Notes: generated by a model from the sequence alone, not told the origin. DNA of 10,182 nt from Oscillospiraceae bacterium (GCA_902791885.1 CADAXO010000092.1:1-10182); one strand, 5' to 3'; counted from the stretch's first letter, positions 1 to 6,428 are shown. Made by a program: numbers and translations.

Positions 1-593
1 GGATAATGCATGCCGAGCGAATGCCTGCCGGCGCGGCCCGGTACCTCGTAAACCAGGTCGGGAATTACGCCTGTAAGAGACAGGACCGTGATAAGCACCA
101 TCAGCACGGTCTGAGATATCAAGTAGACCTTGGCGATCTTATTAAAGTCCTTCCCGTTCGCCGCGGTTACCAGAAACACCAGTCCCAGGCGGAACATATG
201 CGCGTTGCTGTAGATCCACAGCCCGCGCTCCATTGTCCCGGGATAAAGGAAAGCCTTAAGAATGCCGCCTGTGCCCATAAGGGCAGTCATGTCGCCCTTG
301 ATCTGAACGATCGCAGTAAGGAGCGTAACGAACACTATAATGCAGCGCTGGATCTTCTCGCCCTTCATGCCGAAGATAAGCTCGTACAGGGCGAGCAGCG
401 GCAAGAGCACGAAGTCAACGATAATGATGACTTCGGAGATAACGGGATTTAATAATACGGAAGTCCAGAATGATGTCTCGCAGTCTCTTATGAGCGCTGC
501 GGATACAAATACCGTGAGACAGATATAGAAAAGTGCATCGGTAACGGCGCGGTATTTATTATTTAAGATGTTCATTGATCCGTCACCCGCCAT
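1..593 (-). CDS. Partial polytopic membrane protein, possibly a polysaccharide polymerase
   Basis: The reading frame is open from an ATG at 593 through the left edge, giving 197 residues and no stop, so the C-terminal part lies outside the window. Hydrophobic segments at about residues 18-35, 47-74, 82-98, 127-145 and 154-176 predict five or more membrane helices. The last visible residues, RHSLGMHY followed by CC (a proline codon whatever comes next), resemble the R-x-SLGF-x-HPN motif I associate with Wzy-like capsule or exopolysaccharide polymerases of Firmicutes. Polymerase is therefore a guess resting on that motif and the topology. AAAGGG lies 8 nt before the ATG at 593; an in-frame ATG at 575 with a GGGTGA upstream is an almost equal alternative. 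A perfect extended -10 lies just upstream. The reading as a real membrane protein is firm; the function is not. Confidence 0.75.
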   Translation of the reverse strand, partial: MAGDGSMNILNNKYRAVTDALFYICLTVFVSAALIRDCETSFWTSVLLNPVISEVIIIVDFVLLPLLALYELIFGMKGEKIQRCIIVFVTLLTAIVQIKGDMTALMGTGGILKAFLYPGTMERGLWIYSNAHMFRLGLVFLVTAANGKDFNKIAKVYLISQTVLMVLITVLSLTGVIPDLVYEVPGRAGRHSLGMHY

Positions 594-610
594 TGTCAGC
601 ACCCTTTACA

Positions 611-618
611 ATTATAAC
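611..618 (-). promoter_or_regulatory. Extended -10 promoter for the partial membrane protein gene
   Basis: On the minus strand the sequence TGTTATAAT gives a perfect -10 hexamer (611-616) with the TGn extension. No good -35 sits 16-18 nt upstream, because that space is filled by the terminator stem at 622-643; extended -10 promoters often do without one. A start about 7 nt downstream (near 604) would give a very short leader containing the ribosome-binding site. The TGn element lies inside the T-rich tail of the terminator, so termination of upstream transcripts and initiation of the next one happen within about 20 bp. Confidence 0.55.
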
Positions 619-643
619 AAAAAGGACCGGTCAACCGGTCCTT
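619..643 (-). terminator. Intrinsic terminator downstream of rpmB
   Basis: A perfect 9-bp stem (AAGGACCGG / CCGGTCCTT, at 622-630 and 635-643) closes a 4-base loop. On the minus strand it is followed by a run of five T. It begins 28 nt after the rpmB stop codon and is likely the shared end of rpmB and any read-through from the operon upstream. On the plus strand the tail is poor in T, and no plus-strand gene ends here. Confidence 0.85.
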
Positions 644-670
644 GTTAATCTTCTGATATAAAAGATTCGA

Positions 671-780
671 TTACGCTCTCTTTACGAGACCGGAACGAAG
701 GCAACGTGTGCAGACCTTCATTGTCTTAGGGGTGCCGTCAACAACTATGTGTCCTTCTGACAAACTTCGCACTTAGCCAT
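671..780 (-). pseudogene. rpmB: Ribosomal protein L28, internally deleted and frameshifted
   Basis: The ATG at 780 follows a strong site (AGGAGGTG, about 9 nt upstream) and opens MAKCEVCQKDT, the normal L28 beginning, but the next codon is TAG. One frame over, the sequence resumes as VVDGTPKTMKVCTRCLRSG and ends VKRA at a TAA (671-673), the normal L28 C-terminus. Both CxxC pairs of the zinc-binding (C+) form are kept. Family members are about 60-63 residues; here only 110 nt span start to stop, so about 76 nt of the middle (the usual FGNxVSHSxRR...W.PN segment) is missing, a number not divisible by three. As written the gene gives an 11-residue peptide. L28 is a core 50S protein, so either an intact copy exists elsewhere or this is an assembly or sequencing deletion. 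Promoter and terminator are intact, which argues for a recent loss or an artefact. Confidence 0.85.
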
Positions 781-822
781 TCGGAAACACCTCCTATCTT
801 TTCTTCTTAAAACGCAAGTGAG

Positions 823-851
823 ATGATACCACACACCGTTACGCTTTGCAA
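823..851 (-). promoter_or_regulatory. SigA-type promoter of rpmB
   Basis: On the minus strand TTGCAA (846-851) and TATCAT (823-828) are separated by exactly 17 nt. Each hexamer is close to the housekeeping consensus. The predicted start near 816 gives a leader of about 35 nt that carries the AGGAGGTG site. The -35 begins about 20 bp past the stop codon of the upstream operon, with no terminator between, so rpmB may be served both by its own promoter and by read-through. Confidence 0.7.
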
Positions 852-870
852 CAACAAAATTACATTTATA

Positions 871-2067
871 TTAATCCGAGAATACCCTTCTTACGGACAC
901 GATACGCGAAGCCAACTCGCTGTCCGCGGTAAACTGTATGAGCCTTATCGTGGTTCCCGCCTCGGACCTCATGAGAAGCACACCCGTGTTGGTACATAAA
1001 GCAGGCTCGTACTCGCCCCTGTGGATATCTGACGCCAGGAACACAAGGTCTCCCGGAATAATGGATTCAATAAGAAGATCGCCCGTAACGGCGTCGTATT
1101 CGAGGGGCACCATGGTCCCCGCCTCCATCTGGCCTTCGATCGATCTCGGGAGGACAATGCCGTTAACGCATGAACATACGTAGATCAGGCCGTTGATGGA
1201 TATTCCCTGCTTCGATATGCCGTTCTCGAAGTATGTCGCGTTCACAAGCGAGAGCGCCGAAGATACGAAATAACGGCTCGATACGACTTCGATCTGTCCT
1301 CTGGGCTCGATCTCGATGACACCTGAGGATCCGACCCAGCCTGTGCCGCCGCCGGGGAGTGCCACCTGGTAAACGCCGTCACGCTTTACATCCGAGTAAA
1401 GCACGGTATTCATCATTACCTGCGTTATGAGCGTTCCCTGGCTCGCGTGCGTCATGACATTCTTGCTCGTATCCGAGATTATTATCATGTACTCATGAAG
1501 GTCAGGCTCGACGGAAGACGTGTCCTCGATAAGGTGCGCAGATCTTACATACCCCTCGATATCGTCTCTGGTGCGGATCTTCGTATACTCACCCTCCTCG
1601 CTTATCACCTTCACGGGCTCGTTATAGAGCACCTGCGTGATACGGGGCGAGGTGTTGTCCGCACTCTCGAAAACGTTGGTCACGGACACGTTTACGACTC
1701 TGTACGTGTCGTCGTACATGAGGTTTATCTCCTTCTCAACGAAAAGCTCGATGTTCGTTCCTCTGAACAGCTCGGGCAGCGTCTTCGGGAGTATATAAAA
1801 CACTGATGTAATAACTAGTACTGTAATAAGGATGGCTGCAATGAGCCTTATGAGCACATGTCTGCCCTTGCCTGCAACAGTGGCGTCTCTTCTTCCGAGA
1901 CCCCACATATCGCGCATATCCTCGGTCTGACCGTAGTCGCCCGACAGGTCGGAAGTCTCGTTAAGGAAAGAGGCGGCATCCTCTACATGCCTTATTCCCC
2001 TGTTCTTATGCGGCTCATCGAATATTATGTCCGGCTTTTCCTTGGGTTTCCTGTCAGACTTCTTCAT
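871..2067 (-). CDS. Membrane-anchored SH3 protein with degenerate NlpC/P60-like domain
   Basis: This 398-residue protein has a charged cytoplasmic N-terminus (1-69), one membrane helix (about 71-93), two SH3b-like regions (about 125-180 and 190-250) and a C-terminal segment (about 258-398) that follows the NlpC/P60 endopeptidase pattern: GLIYV, NGIVLPRS, PGDLVFLASD. Catalytic residues appear lost. The DCSG motif aligns with S290-I291-N292-G293, so Cys becomes Ile, and the HVGIY motif aligns with EPALC (354-358), so His becomes Glu. Cysteines at 298 and 300 lie seven or more residues downstream of the expected nucleophile. I infer a non-catalytic wall-binding or scaffold protein outside the membrane. 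The ATG at 2067 lies inside the end of acpS (14-nt overlap), with no clear Shine-Dalgarno, so translation is probably coupled. It is the last gene of the operon. Domain assignment is by pattern only. Confidence 0.85.
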   Translation of the reverse strand: MKKSDRKPKEKPDIIFDEPHKNRGIRHVEDAASFLNETSDLSGDYGQTEDMRDMWGLGRRDATVAGKGRHVLIRLIAAILITVLVITSVFYILPKTLPELFRGTNIELFVEKEINLMYDDTYRVVNVSVTNVFESADNTSPRITQVLYNEPVKVISEEGEYTKIRTRDDIEGYVRSAHLIEDTSSVEPDLHEYMIIISDTSKNVMTHASQGTLITQVMMNTVLYSDVKRDGVYQVALPGGGTGWVGSSGVIEIEPRGQIEVVSSRYFVSSALSLVNATYFENGISKQGISINGLIYVCSCVNGIVLPRSIEGQMEAGTMVPLEYDAVTGDLLIESIIPGDLVFLASDIHRGEYEPALCTNTGVLLMRSEAGTTIRLIQFTADSELASRIVSVRRVFSD

Positions 2068-2455
2068 CCGTGAGAAGCACGCAGATCGCTGCGGCGTAAT
2101 CCTTTTCGTGAGTGATGGAGACGGAAGCGGAAGTCACCTTTATCCTGTCGGCTTCCTTCTTAGCCCTGCCGTGAAGCAAAAGCGCGGGAGCCCCGTGCTC
2201 ATCCGTGATGATCTCTATGTCAGTAAGCCCGATGCCTTCCGTGAGGATCCCCGTGCCGAGGGCCTTGGAGACAGCTTCTTTCGCTGCGAACCTGCCCGCG
2301 TAGATCTCGGCTCTTCTGCCCTCGTTCTTATGTGAATCGGCGTACTCGCGCTCGGATCCCGTGAAGCATCTGTCGAGGAAGGCGTCGCCCAGCCTTTCGA
2401 TGTTCTTAGTTATCCTCGGGATGTAAACGGAATCGATGCCGCTTCGAACTTTCAT
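2054..2455 (-). CDS. acpS: Holo-[acyl-carrier-protein] synthase
   Basis: AcpS transfers 4'-phosphopantetheine from coenzyme A to a serine of acyl carrier protein, switching on fatty-acid synthesis in the cytoplasm. The 133-residue product shows the family motifs in order: GID near the N-terminus with the metal ligand D8, the RFAAKEAVSKALGTG block (56-70) with metal ligand E60, the EIITDEHGAP segment, and SVSITHEKDYAAA, the variant here of the usual SISH motif. Length is slightly above the typical 118-126. The ATG shares its A with the stop codon of the helicase-loader gene (TAATG), and its own end overlaps the next gene by 14 nt, so it sits in the middle of a translationally coupled chain. 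In many Clostridia acpS lies beside other genes; its placement behind replication genes is notable. Confidence 0.95.
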   Translation of the reverse strand: MKVRSGIDSVYIPRITKNIERLGDAFLDRCFTGSEREYADSHKNEGRRAEIYAGRFAAKEAVSKALGTGILTEGIGLTDIEIITDEHGAPALLLHGRAKKEADRIKVTSASVSITHEKDYAAAICVLLTDEEV

Positions 2456-3327
2456 TATAAAGTGCCGGCGAACTTAAGCTTGCCCGCGATCCTCTCGTCA
2501 GAATCGTTGATCAGCGTGTCGAGGCTTGAAGAGGAGACAATAACCGTCGCGCGTGCCGAAGCAAGTCTTGCCTCAAGTATCTCATGAAGCTTGCTCGTCG
2601 AGTTCTCGTAGCTTGTGACAGCCGCGGAGAAGTCGTCGATCACGACAAAATCGTACTCCTTCATGTCTTCCGTCTCTTCCTTTGACAGCCTGAAGATGTT
2701 GTCGGCCTTGATGTAGTAAGCGGACTTGCCCTGCATGATCGCATACTTGCAGGAGACGACGGCCATATAGGTCTTACCGGTCTGAACGCCGCTTGAAAGC
2801 AGCATCAGTTTCTTCTCGCTGTTTCCCGCAATAAGGTTACGGATGCCTTCGAAAGCTGAAGCTCTGGCGCCGTTATCCTGATAGTAATCGAGCTTAAAGC
2901 CTTTAAGTGTATATGTCGAGAAGTCCTTAAGGCCCGACCCGGGGAAAACTTCCTCGAGGGCGTCCTTCATGCATGCGGTGCAGACGACATCTCTGCCGTC
3001 CTTAGCCTTAACATAGCCCGTATCGCCGCACTTTACGCAGAAAACTTCCATGTCTTCGAAGTTTGAAGGTATGCCGCGCTCCTTAAGGAATTTCTGTCTT
3101 TGCTCAAGCAGGTCCTTCTCCCTCTTCTCCAGCGCGGGAAGAGGCTCCTTGTCGTGCTCGACGGCGCAGATCATGCGTGACGTCCTGACACCTACAAGGT
3201 CGCTGTCTATCTTGGCAAGCTCGGGGTATTTCCTGTAAACGGCGTCTACCCTGTCGCTCGCATCCATTCTCTTTATATTGCGTCTGCGGGATAATCTTTC
3301 GTCAATTGCATCAGATATCGTCTTCAT
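2455..3327 (-). CDS. DnaI/DnaC-like helicase-loader ATPase
   Basis: The product (290 residues from the ATG at 3327) resembles the AAA+ loaders that deliver the replicative helicase to DNA. An N-terminal helical part (1-95) leads to a zinc-knuckle pattern C97-x2-C100...C116-x2-C119, then an ATPase domain with Walker B VVIDD (228-232), a sensor-like TVIVSSSS stretch (from 261) and a probable arginine finger in DERIAGKL (R279). The P-loop is unusual: SGVQTGKT (179-186) keeps GKT but has Ser and Gln where loaders usually have Gly (GNxGxGKT). It is somewhat shorter than common Clostridial relatives of about 330 residues. An ATG six nt further upstream (3333) directly abuts the GGGAG site, so 3327, with a 6-nt spacer, is the better start. 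It overlaps the DnaD-family gene and the first base of acpS. The dnaB-dnaI pairing of Bacillus is a parallel. Confidence 0.88.
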   Translation of the reverse strand: MKTISDAIDERLSRRRNIKRMDASDRVDAVYRKYPELAKIDSDLVGVRTSRMICAVEHDKEPLPALEKREKDLLEQRQKFLKERGIPSNFEDMEVFCVKCGDTGYVKAKDGRDVVCTACMKDALEEVFPGSGLKDFSTYTLKGFKLDYYQDNGARASAFEGIRNLIAGNSEKKLMLLSSGVQTGKTYMAVVSCKYAIMQGKSAYYIKADNIFRLSKEETEDMKEYDFVVIDDFSAAVTSYENSTSKLHEILEARLASARATVIVSSSSLDTLINDSDERIAGKLKFAGTL

Positions 3328-4420
3328 CGTCATCTCCCGAGAACATATCGAGTATAGAATCGTGAACAGGCGCAGCTGCCGGTTTCACTTCTTCCTTAGG
3401 CTCTTCCTTGGTTTCTTCTTTGGCTTCTTCCTTCGCAGGTTCTGTCTTGGCTTCCCCGGAACTTGCCGAAGCGGCCGTTATACCCGCTTCCCTGCCGGTC
3501 TTTCTTAAGTTGGCGCGTCCGCGGCTTCTTGTGCTTCCGGACTTTGCCTTATTCTCTCTTTCGCGCTCCTTCTCGTAGAGCATTGCCTTATCTATGCTCA
3601 TAACTCCCGCGTCGAACCATTCTTTGATCTTGTTGCCTATATCGGAGATCCTTATGTTGTCTCTCCACTCAAGGCAGGCTATGGCATACTCGACGATCGC
3701 TTCGTCGGCACCCAGGATATCGATCCAGCTGTTTATGCTGTTGAGCTCGCTCTCCCTTAAGTTACGCTTGATGCTGAGCTTCTTCTTTACAAGAGCCTCG
3801 ACGCCGTCTTTTCTGTCTCTGTACTCGAAGAAATCCTTAAGCGACTCCGTCGTCGTATAGCCCTTCTCGTACCACTTCTGCGCGAGGTCGTACATCACGG
3901 ACACCTTGTAGTGCACCCTCTCCTTCTGCCCCTCTTCGAAAAGGCTGTATACGACATTATCCTCGAAATGATATTCATAAAGGCACTTGTCGATGAGCTT
4001 GTAGAAATGGTAGGTCATGCAGCCCTGATAATAAGTCTTGTTGATCGAAGACGCGAGAAGATTGCGCTTCTCCTCGTCGCTGCTCATAACGGGTGTGCCG
4101 TTGGAATCTGTTCTGGAGTTGATATACTCGTCTACTTCAGCCCTGATGATGTCGACAAACTCGAAGTTATCGCCTTCTTTTCGCACGATAACGCCGGCCG
4201 TAACGAGCTCAGCGAGGGCACGTTTAATATCGTCTTCGGGAACTCCGCCGTAAGATACGGCATCGCTTAAAGTGAAAGCTCCGCCCTTCTTCGTCATCAT
4301 CAGCCAAAGGTAGATGCACACCGCATCTTTGCCGAGCAAAGGCATATACCGGGCGACAAAGATATCCGGAATTAAAGTTTCAGATATAAGAAATTCGCTA
4401 TTGGGGCCTGTGGCTGCCAT
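3311..4420 (-). CDS. DnaD/DnaB-family replication initiation protein
   Basis: The 369-residue product has the two-part architecture of the DnaD/DnaB(Bacillus) family. A winged-helix-like N-terminal region (about 15-95, with PDIFVARYMPLLGKDAVCIYLW near its start) precedes an alpha-helical C-terminal domain (about 150-285) ending in ISDIGNKIKEWFDAGV, which matches the conserved YxxxIxxxW-type element. Such proteins bind DNA and help recruit helicase loader and helicase at origins or restart sites. A basic linker (286-312), a KEE-rich low-complexity stretch (325-346) and an acidic tail (DDDEDDI) follow. The start ATG lies 8 nt after the VanW stop; the only AGGA is 2 nt from the ATG, so translation probably depends on coupling. 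Its 3' end overlaps the loader gene by 17 nt (from the preferred start), which supports joint action with it. Confidence 0.88.
   Translation of the reverse strand: MAATGPNSEFLISETLIPDIFVARYMPLLGKDAVCIYLWLMMTKKGGAFTLSDAVSYGGVPEDDIKRALAELVTAGVIVRKEGDNFEFVDIIRAEVDEYINSRTDSNGTPVMSSDEEKRNLLASSINKTYYQGCMTYHFYKLIDKCLYEYHFEDNVVYSLFEEGQKERVHYKVSVMYDLAQKWYEKGYTTTESLKDFFEYRDRKDGVEALVKKKLSIKRNLRESELNSINSWIDILGADEAIVEYAIACLEWRDNIRISDIGNKIKEWFDAGVMSIDKAMLYEKERERENKAKSGSTRSRGRANLRKTGREAGITAASASSGEAKTEPAKEEAKEETKEEPKEEVKPAAAPVHDSILDMFSGDDDEDDI
3383..3448 (-). repeat. KEE-rich low-complexity coding repeat
   Basis: Residues 325-346 of the DnaD-family protein repeat the pattern (A/T/P)-K-E-E four times, encoded by degenerate GCC/ACC/CCT-AAG-GAA-GAA units. 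It looks like a flexible, highly charged linker between the DnaD domain and the acidic C-terminal tail, and such stretches vary in length between strains. Confidence 0.7.
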
Positions 4421-4428
4421 TATCCTGA

Positions 4429-6252
4429 TCAGGCAGGAGCATCTGCCGGGGGCAGCTCGACCGCTTCACCGTCAGGGTTCTCGCCGGGTTCCGGTCCGGG
4501 TTCAACAGGCTGATCGGGATTCGGGTTATCGGGATTGTCCGGATTATCGGGATTCGTTTCAGTCTCGAAAGTACCCTCAACAACACCGGTCAGAGCACCT
4601 GTGTTGGGATCAAGAGTTGCCTGTGTTCCGTCGGGATTAAGCGTACCGACTTCGATCTGGGCAGAGATAGTCGAATAGTAAGAGTTGGGAAGCTCTACGC
4701 GGTTGATCTCGTTGCCGTCAGCGTCGTACCAGATCTGGTAAGAAGCGGCAGTAACACCGTCGTGAGCGGCTCTCAAGCTGTTGGTCGTTCCTACGGGAAG
4801 CTCGCCGTTGGCGATATAAGCTACGCCTGCGGGGTTCGTGGAAACAGTCTCACCCTCGAAAAGGATATACTCGCCGTCAGGAAGCTGATGACCGTAGATA
4901 GCAACTGTTACATAAGAAGTAGAGGGATCCCAGTAAGCAGAGAGTGCGATGGGATAGCCCGAGTTATTTCTGAATGAGAAGTCCTGATTGCCCCAGTCAA
5001 CAGCGGCATCAGTACCTACTGTAGCGTAGGATGAAGGCCACATGTGGGGATGTCTCTCGACAACTTCGAGATCGGACTTGATTACGGACTGGTAGATCAT
5101 GGAGCTTACCTGGCAGATACCGCCGCCGTAAGCCTGTGCGGACTGTCCGTTCTCGATAACACCTGCAACCTCGTAACCGGAAGCCTCGGTTCTCTCGCCG
5201 ATGAATCCGTTGAAGGAGAATGTCTCGCCGGGCTGAAGGATCAGGCCGTTGATCTTCTCGCAAGTGATGGAGATATTGTGATTTCTGTTGGAATTTGCAG
5301 TTGTCTGGGATGTGGATGAAGCGATGAGACCGAACTCATTCTGGATCATCTCAGTAGTGAGCGAAGGCTCCGTAACCTGTGCAACTACGGGAACTACACC
5401 CTCGTAGACACCGCTTTCGAGAAGGGCTGTAACATCGCCTACTGCTGTGTCGAGATTGATCTCGTAACCTCTTGAGGAAGGTGTGTAGGAGAATGTGCCT
5501 GTCTCGGGGTTGAAGCCTGTGATAACTGCATCCTGGGCAACTGAAGTGGAATCCGCGAGAACTGCAGTAACGATCTGTCCTACAGCATCCGTGGAAAGTG
5601 TATAAGCCGAATTATAGGAGACGGGGTTGTTGACCAGAGCCTGGCGGCTGTTGTAGATCGTAACCAAAGTCTCATCGTCCTCATTGCCTGTAAGTCTTAA
5701 GTAGTTATAAGCCTCGTCAACGACAGAATCCAATGTGGAAGTCAAAGGAAGAGGGCTTAAGTCGAGCGGATATACTACGCCGTCGAGGTCAAGGCTGATA
5801 TCAAGAGTGGGAACCGGAGGCTGGTTCGGACGGAGTGTCTCGAGTGCCTGATCCTTGCTCATGCCGCTGACGTTAACGCCGTTAATGATGATGCCGTCGA
5901 TAAATGTATCTGTATCGAGCATGTTTCTCAAAGCATTCGCGGTAACCTTCTCAGTAGTACCGTCAGCTCTGGTGATCTCATATCTGGGATCGAAGAAACC
6001 TGTCTTATAAAGATAGAATGCCGCACCGCCCAGGATAGCGAGAATAAGGATAAATACAAGGATTCCCGTGCCTACCGGAGGCTTTCTTCTCTTGGACTTA
6101 CTGCTTCTTTGGGGTGCTGATGAACTCTTCTTAGAGGAAGCCTGCTTCCCCTTACCGCCTACTCTTACGGGAGCATTGCCCGCATTAGTGTATGAAGGTC
6201 TTACATAACCGTTATTTCCGGATCTTCCGTTGTTACCGGCGCTATTCTTCAT
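4429..6252 (-). CDS. VanW-family membrane-anchored cell-wall protein
   Basis: From the ATG at 6252 the protein has 607 residues. A Ser/Lys/Arg-rich cytoplasmic N-terminus (1-60) is followed by one membrane helix (62-83) and an extracytoplasmic region that resembles the PG_binding_4 domain of wall proteins (about 105-295). The VanW domain (about 305-440) contains GETFSFNGFIGERTEASGY and the signature YGGGICQVSS (375-384), then HPHMWPSSYATVGTDAAV. A G5-like segment (about 503-537, ending VGT) and a Pro/Asp/Asn-rich tail (565-607) complete it. VanW proteins occur in vancomycin-resistance clusters, but the biochemical role is unknown; most are ordinary wall-associated proteins and this one gives no evidence of resistance. 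The start is uncertain: an ATG at 6264 abuts GGGGG, while that at 6252 has a 12-nt gap. Extending to a TTG at 6315 is unlikely because it would overlap the -35 element. Confidence 0.9.
   Translation of the reverse strand: MKNSAGNNGRSGNNGYVRPSYTNAGNAPVRVGGKGKQASSKKSSSAPQRSSKSKRRKPPVGTGILVFILILAILGGAAFYLYKTGFFDPRYEITRADGTTEKVTANALRNMLDTDTFIDGIIINGVNVSGMSKDQALETLRPNQPPVPTLDISLDLDGVVYPLDLSPLPLTSTLDSVVDEAYNYLRLTGNEDDETLVTIYNSRQALVNNPVSYNSAYTLSTDAVGQIVTAVLADSTSVAQDAVITGFNPETGTFSYTPSSRGYEINLDTAVGDVTALLESGVYEGVVPVVAQVTEPSLTTEMIQNEFGLIASSTSQTTANSNRNHNISITCEKINGLILQPGETFSFNGFIGERTEASGYEVAGVIENGQSAQAYGGGICQVSSMIYQSVIKSDLEVVERHPHMWPSSYATVGTDAAVDWGNQDFSFRNNSGYPIALSAYWDPSTSYVTVAIYGHQLPDGEYILFEGETVSTNPAGVAYIANGELPVGTTNSLRAAHDGVTAASYQIWYDADGNEINRVELPNSYYSTISAQIEVGTLNPDGTQATLDPNTGALTGVVEGTFETETNPDNPDNPDNPNPDQPVEPGPEPGENPDGEAVELPPADAPA
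4507..4554 (-). repeat. NPD-type tandem repeat in the VanW protein tail
   Basis: Residues 567-582 are built from N-P-D triplets (NPDNPDNPDNPNPDQP), encoded by near-identical AAT/AAC-CCG/CCC-GAT/GAC units. It is part of a Pro- and acid-rich C-terminal tail that could span the wall or bind cations. Short in-frame repeats like this change copy number easily. Confidence 0.8.
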
Positions 6253-6286
6253 TAAAGCAATCATCCCCCAAAAAGTTTTACAACTT

Positions 6287-6315
6287 AATATACTTTCAAC
6301 TCCGTCAAGTTTCAA
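6287..6315 (-). promoter_or_regulatory. SigA-type promoter of the vanW-dnaD-loader-acpS operon
   Basis: On the minus strand TTGAAA (6310-6315) and TATATT (6287-6292) are separated by exactly 17 nt. Both are one mismatch from a strong housekeeping consensus. The predicted start near 6280 lies 16-28 nt upstream of the candidate VanW start codons. No other convincing promoter was seen within the five-gene chain down to 871, so this probably drives it all. Confidence 0.7.
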
Positions 6316-6356
6316 TATCCTAACTATAAAAGTAATAATGATTTTTCTTACTAATT

Positions 6357-6383
6357 TTGTAACATTAGCCGATATGATACAAT
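6357..6383 (+). promoter_or_regulatory. Promoter of the transferase-GT2 fusion gene
   Basis: TTGTAA (6357-6362) and TACAAT (6378-6383) are 15 nt apart, slightly short, but the -10 carries the TGn extension (TGATACAAT), which compensates. The predicted start near 6390 leaves a leader of about 40 nt. A TATGAT at 6373-6378 is an alternative -10 without a matching -35. This promoter is divergent from the operon promoter at 6287-6315, with about 40 bp of AT-rich DNA between the two -35 elements where a shared regulator could bind. Confidence 0.5.
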
Positions 6384-6390
6384 TAGGTGG

Positions 6391-6411
6391 ACCGGGGTCG
6401 AAGACCGCGGT
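6391..6411 (+). promoter_or_regulatory. Leader hairpin upstream of the fusion gene
   Basis: ACCGGGGTC and GACCGCGGT can pair as a 9-bp, GC-rich stem with one G-G mismatch around a GAA loop. It would start almost at the predicted transcript 5' end and finish about 9 nt before the Shine-Dalgarno site (GAGGAG, 6420-6425). No T-run follows, so it is not a terminator. It may stabilise the 5' end of the mRNA; a regulatory role is only a guess. Confidence 0.4.
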
Positions 6412-6428
6412 AGTTTGTTGAGGAGAAA

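Noticed and set aside
6..452. Long plus-strand frame at the left edge, 148 codons
   Set aside because: It is antisense to the membrane protein, has a low-complexity His/Gln/Asp-rich translation and no ribosome-binding site; the opposite strand gives a coherent series of membrane helices.
671..780. Reading the L28 remnant as a shortened but functional 36-37 residue protein
   Set aside because: It would need a frameshift at the TAG and would still lack the central RNA-binding part of L28; nothing there suggests programmed frameshifting.
2452..2458. TATAAT at the loader/acpS junction as a promoter
   Set aside because: It arises from the TATAATG stop-start overlap and has no acceptable -35 at 16-18 nt upstream.
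4429..6252. VanW protein as evidence of vancomycin resistance
   Set aside because: No vanH, vanA/B-type ligase, vanX or two-component genes are nearby, and VanW-domain proteins are common in Clostridia without resistance.
6253..6315. N-terminal extension of the VanW protein from a TTG at 6315
   Set aside because: The TTG is part of the -35 hexamer of a well-spaced promoter, so it would lie upstream of the transcript; an ATG at 6252 or 6264 is downstream of the predicted start.
6384..6428. Riboswitch or attenuator ahead of the fusion gene
   Set aside because: The leader is only about 40 nt, with one hairpin and no T-run or alternative pairing, too small for a known riboswitch class.
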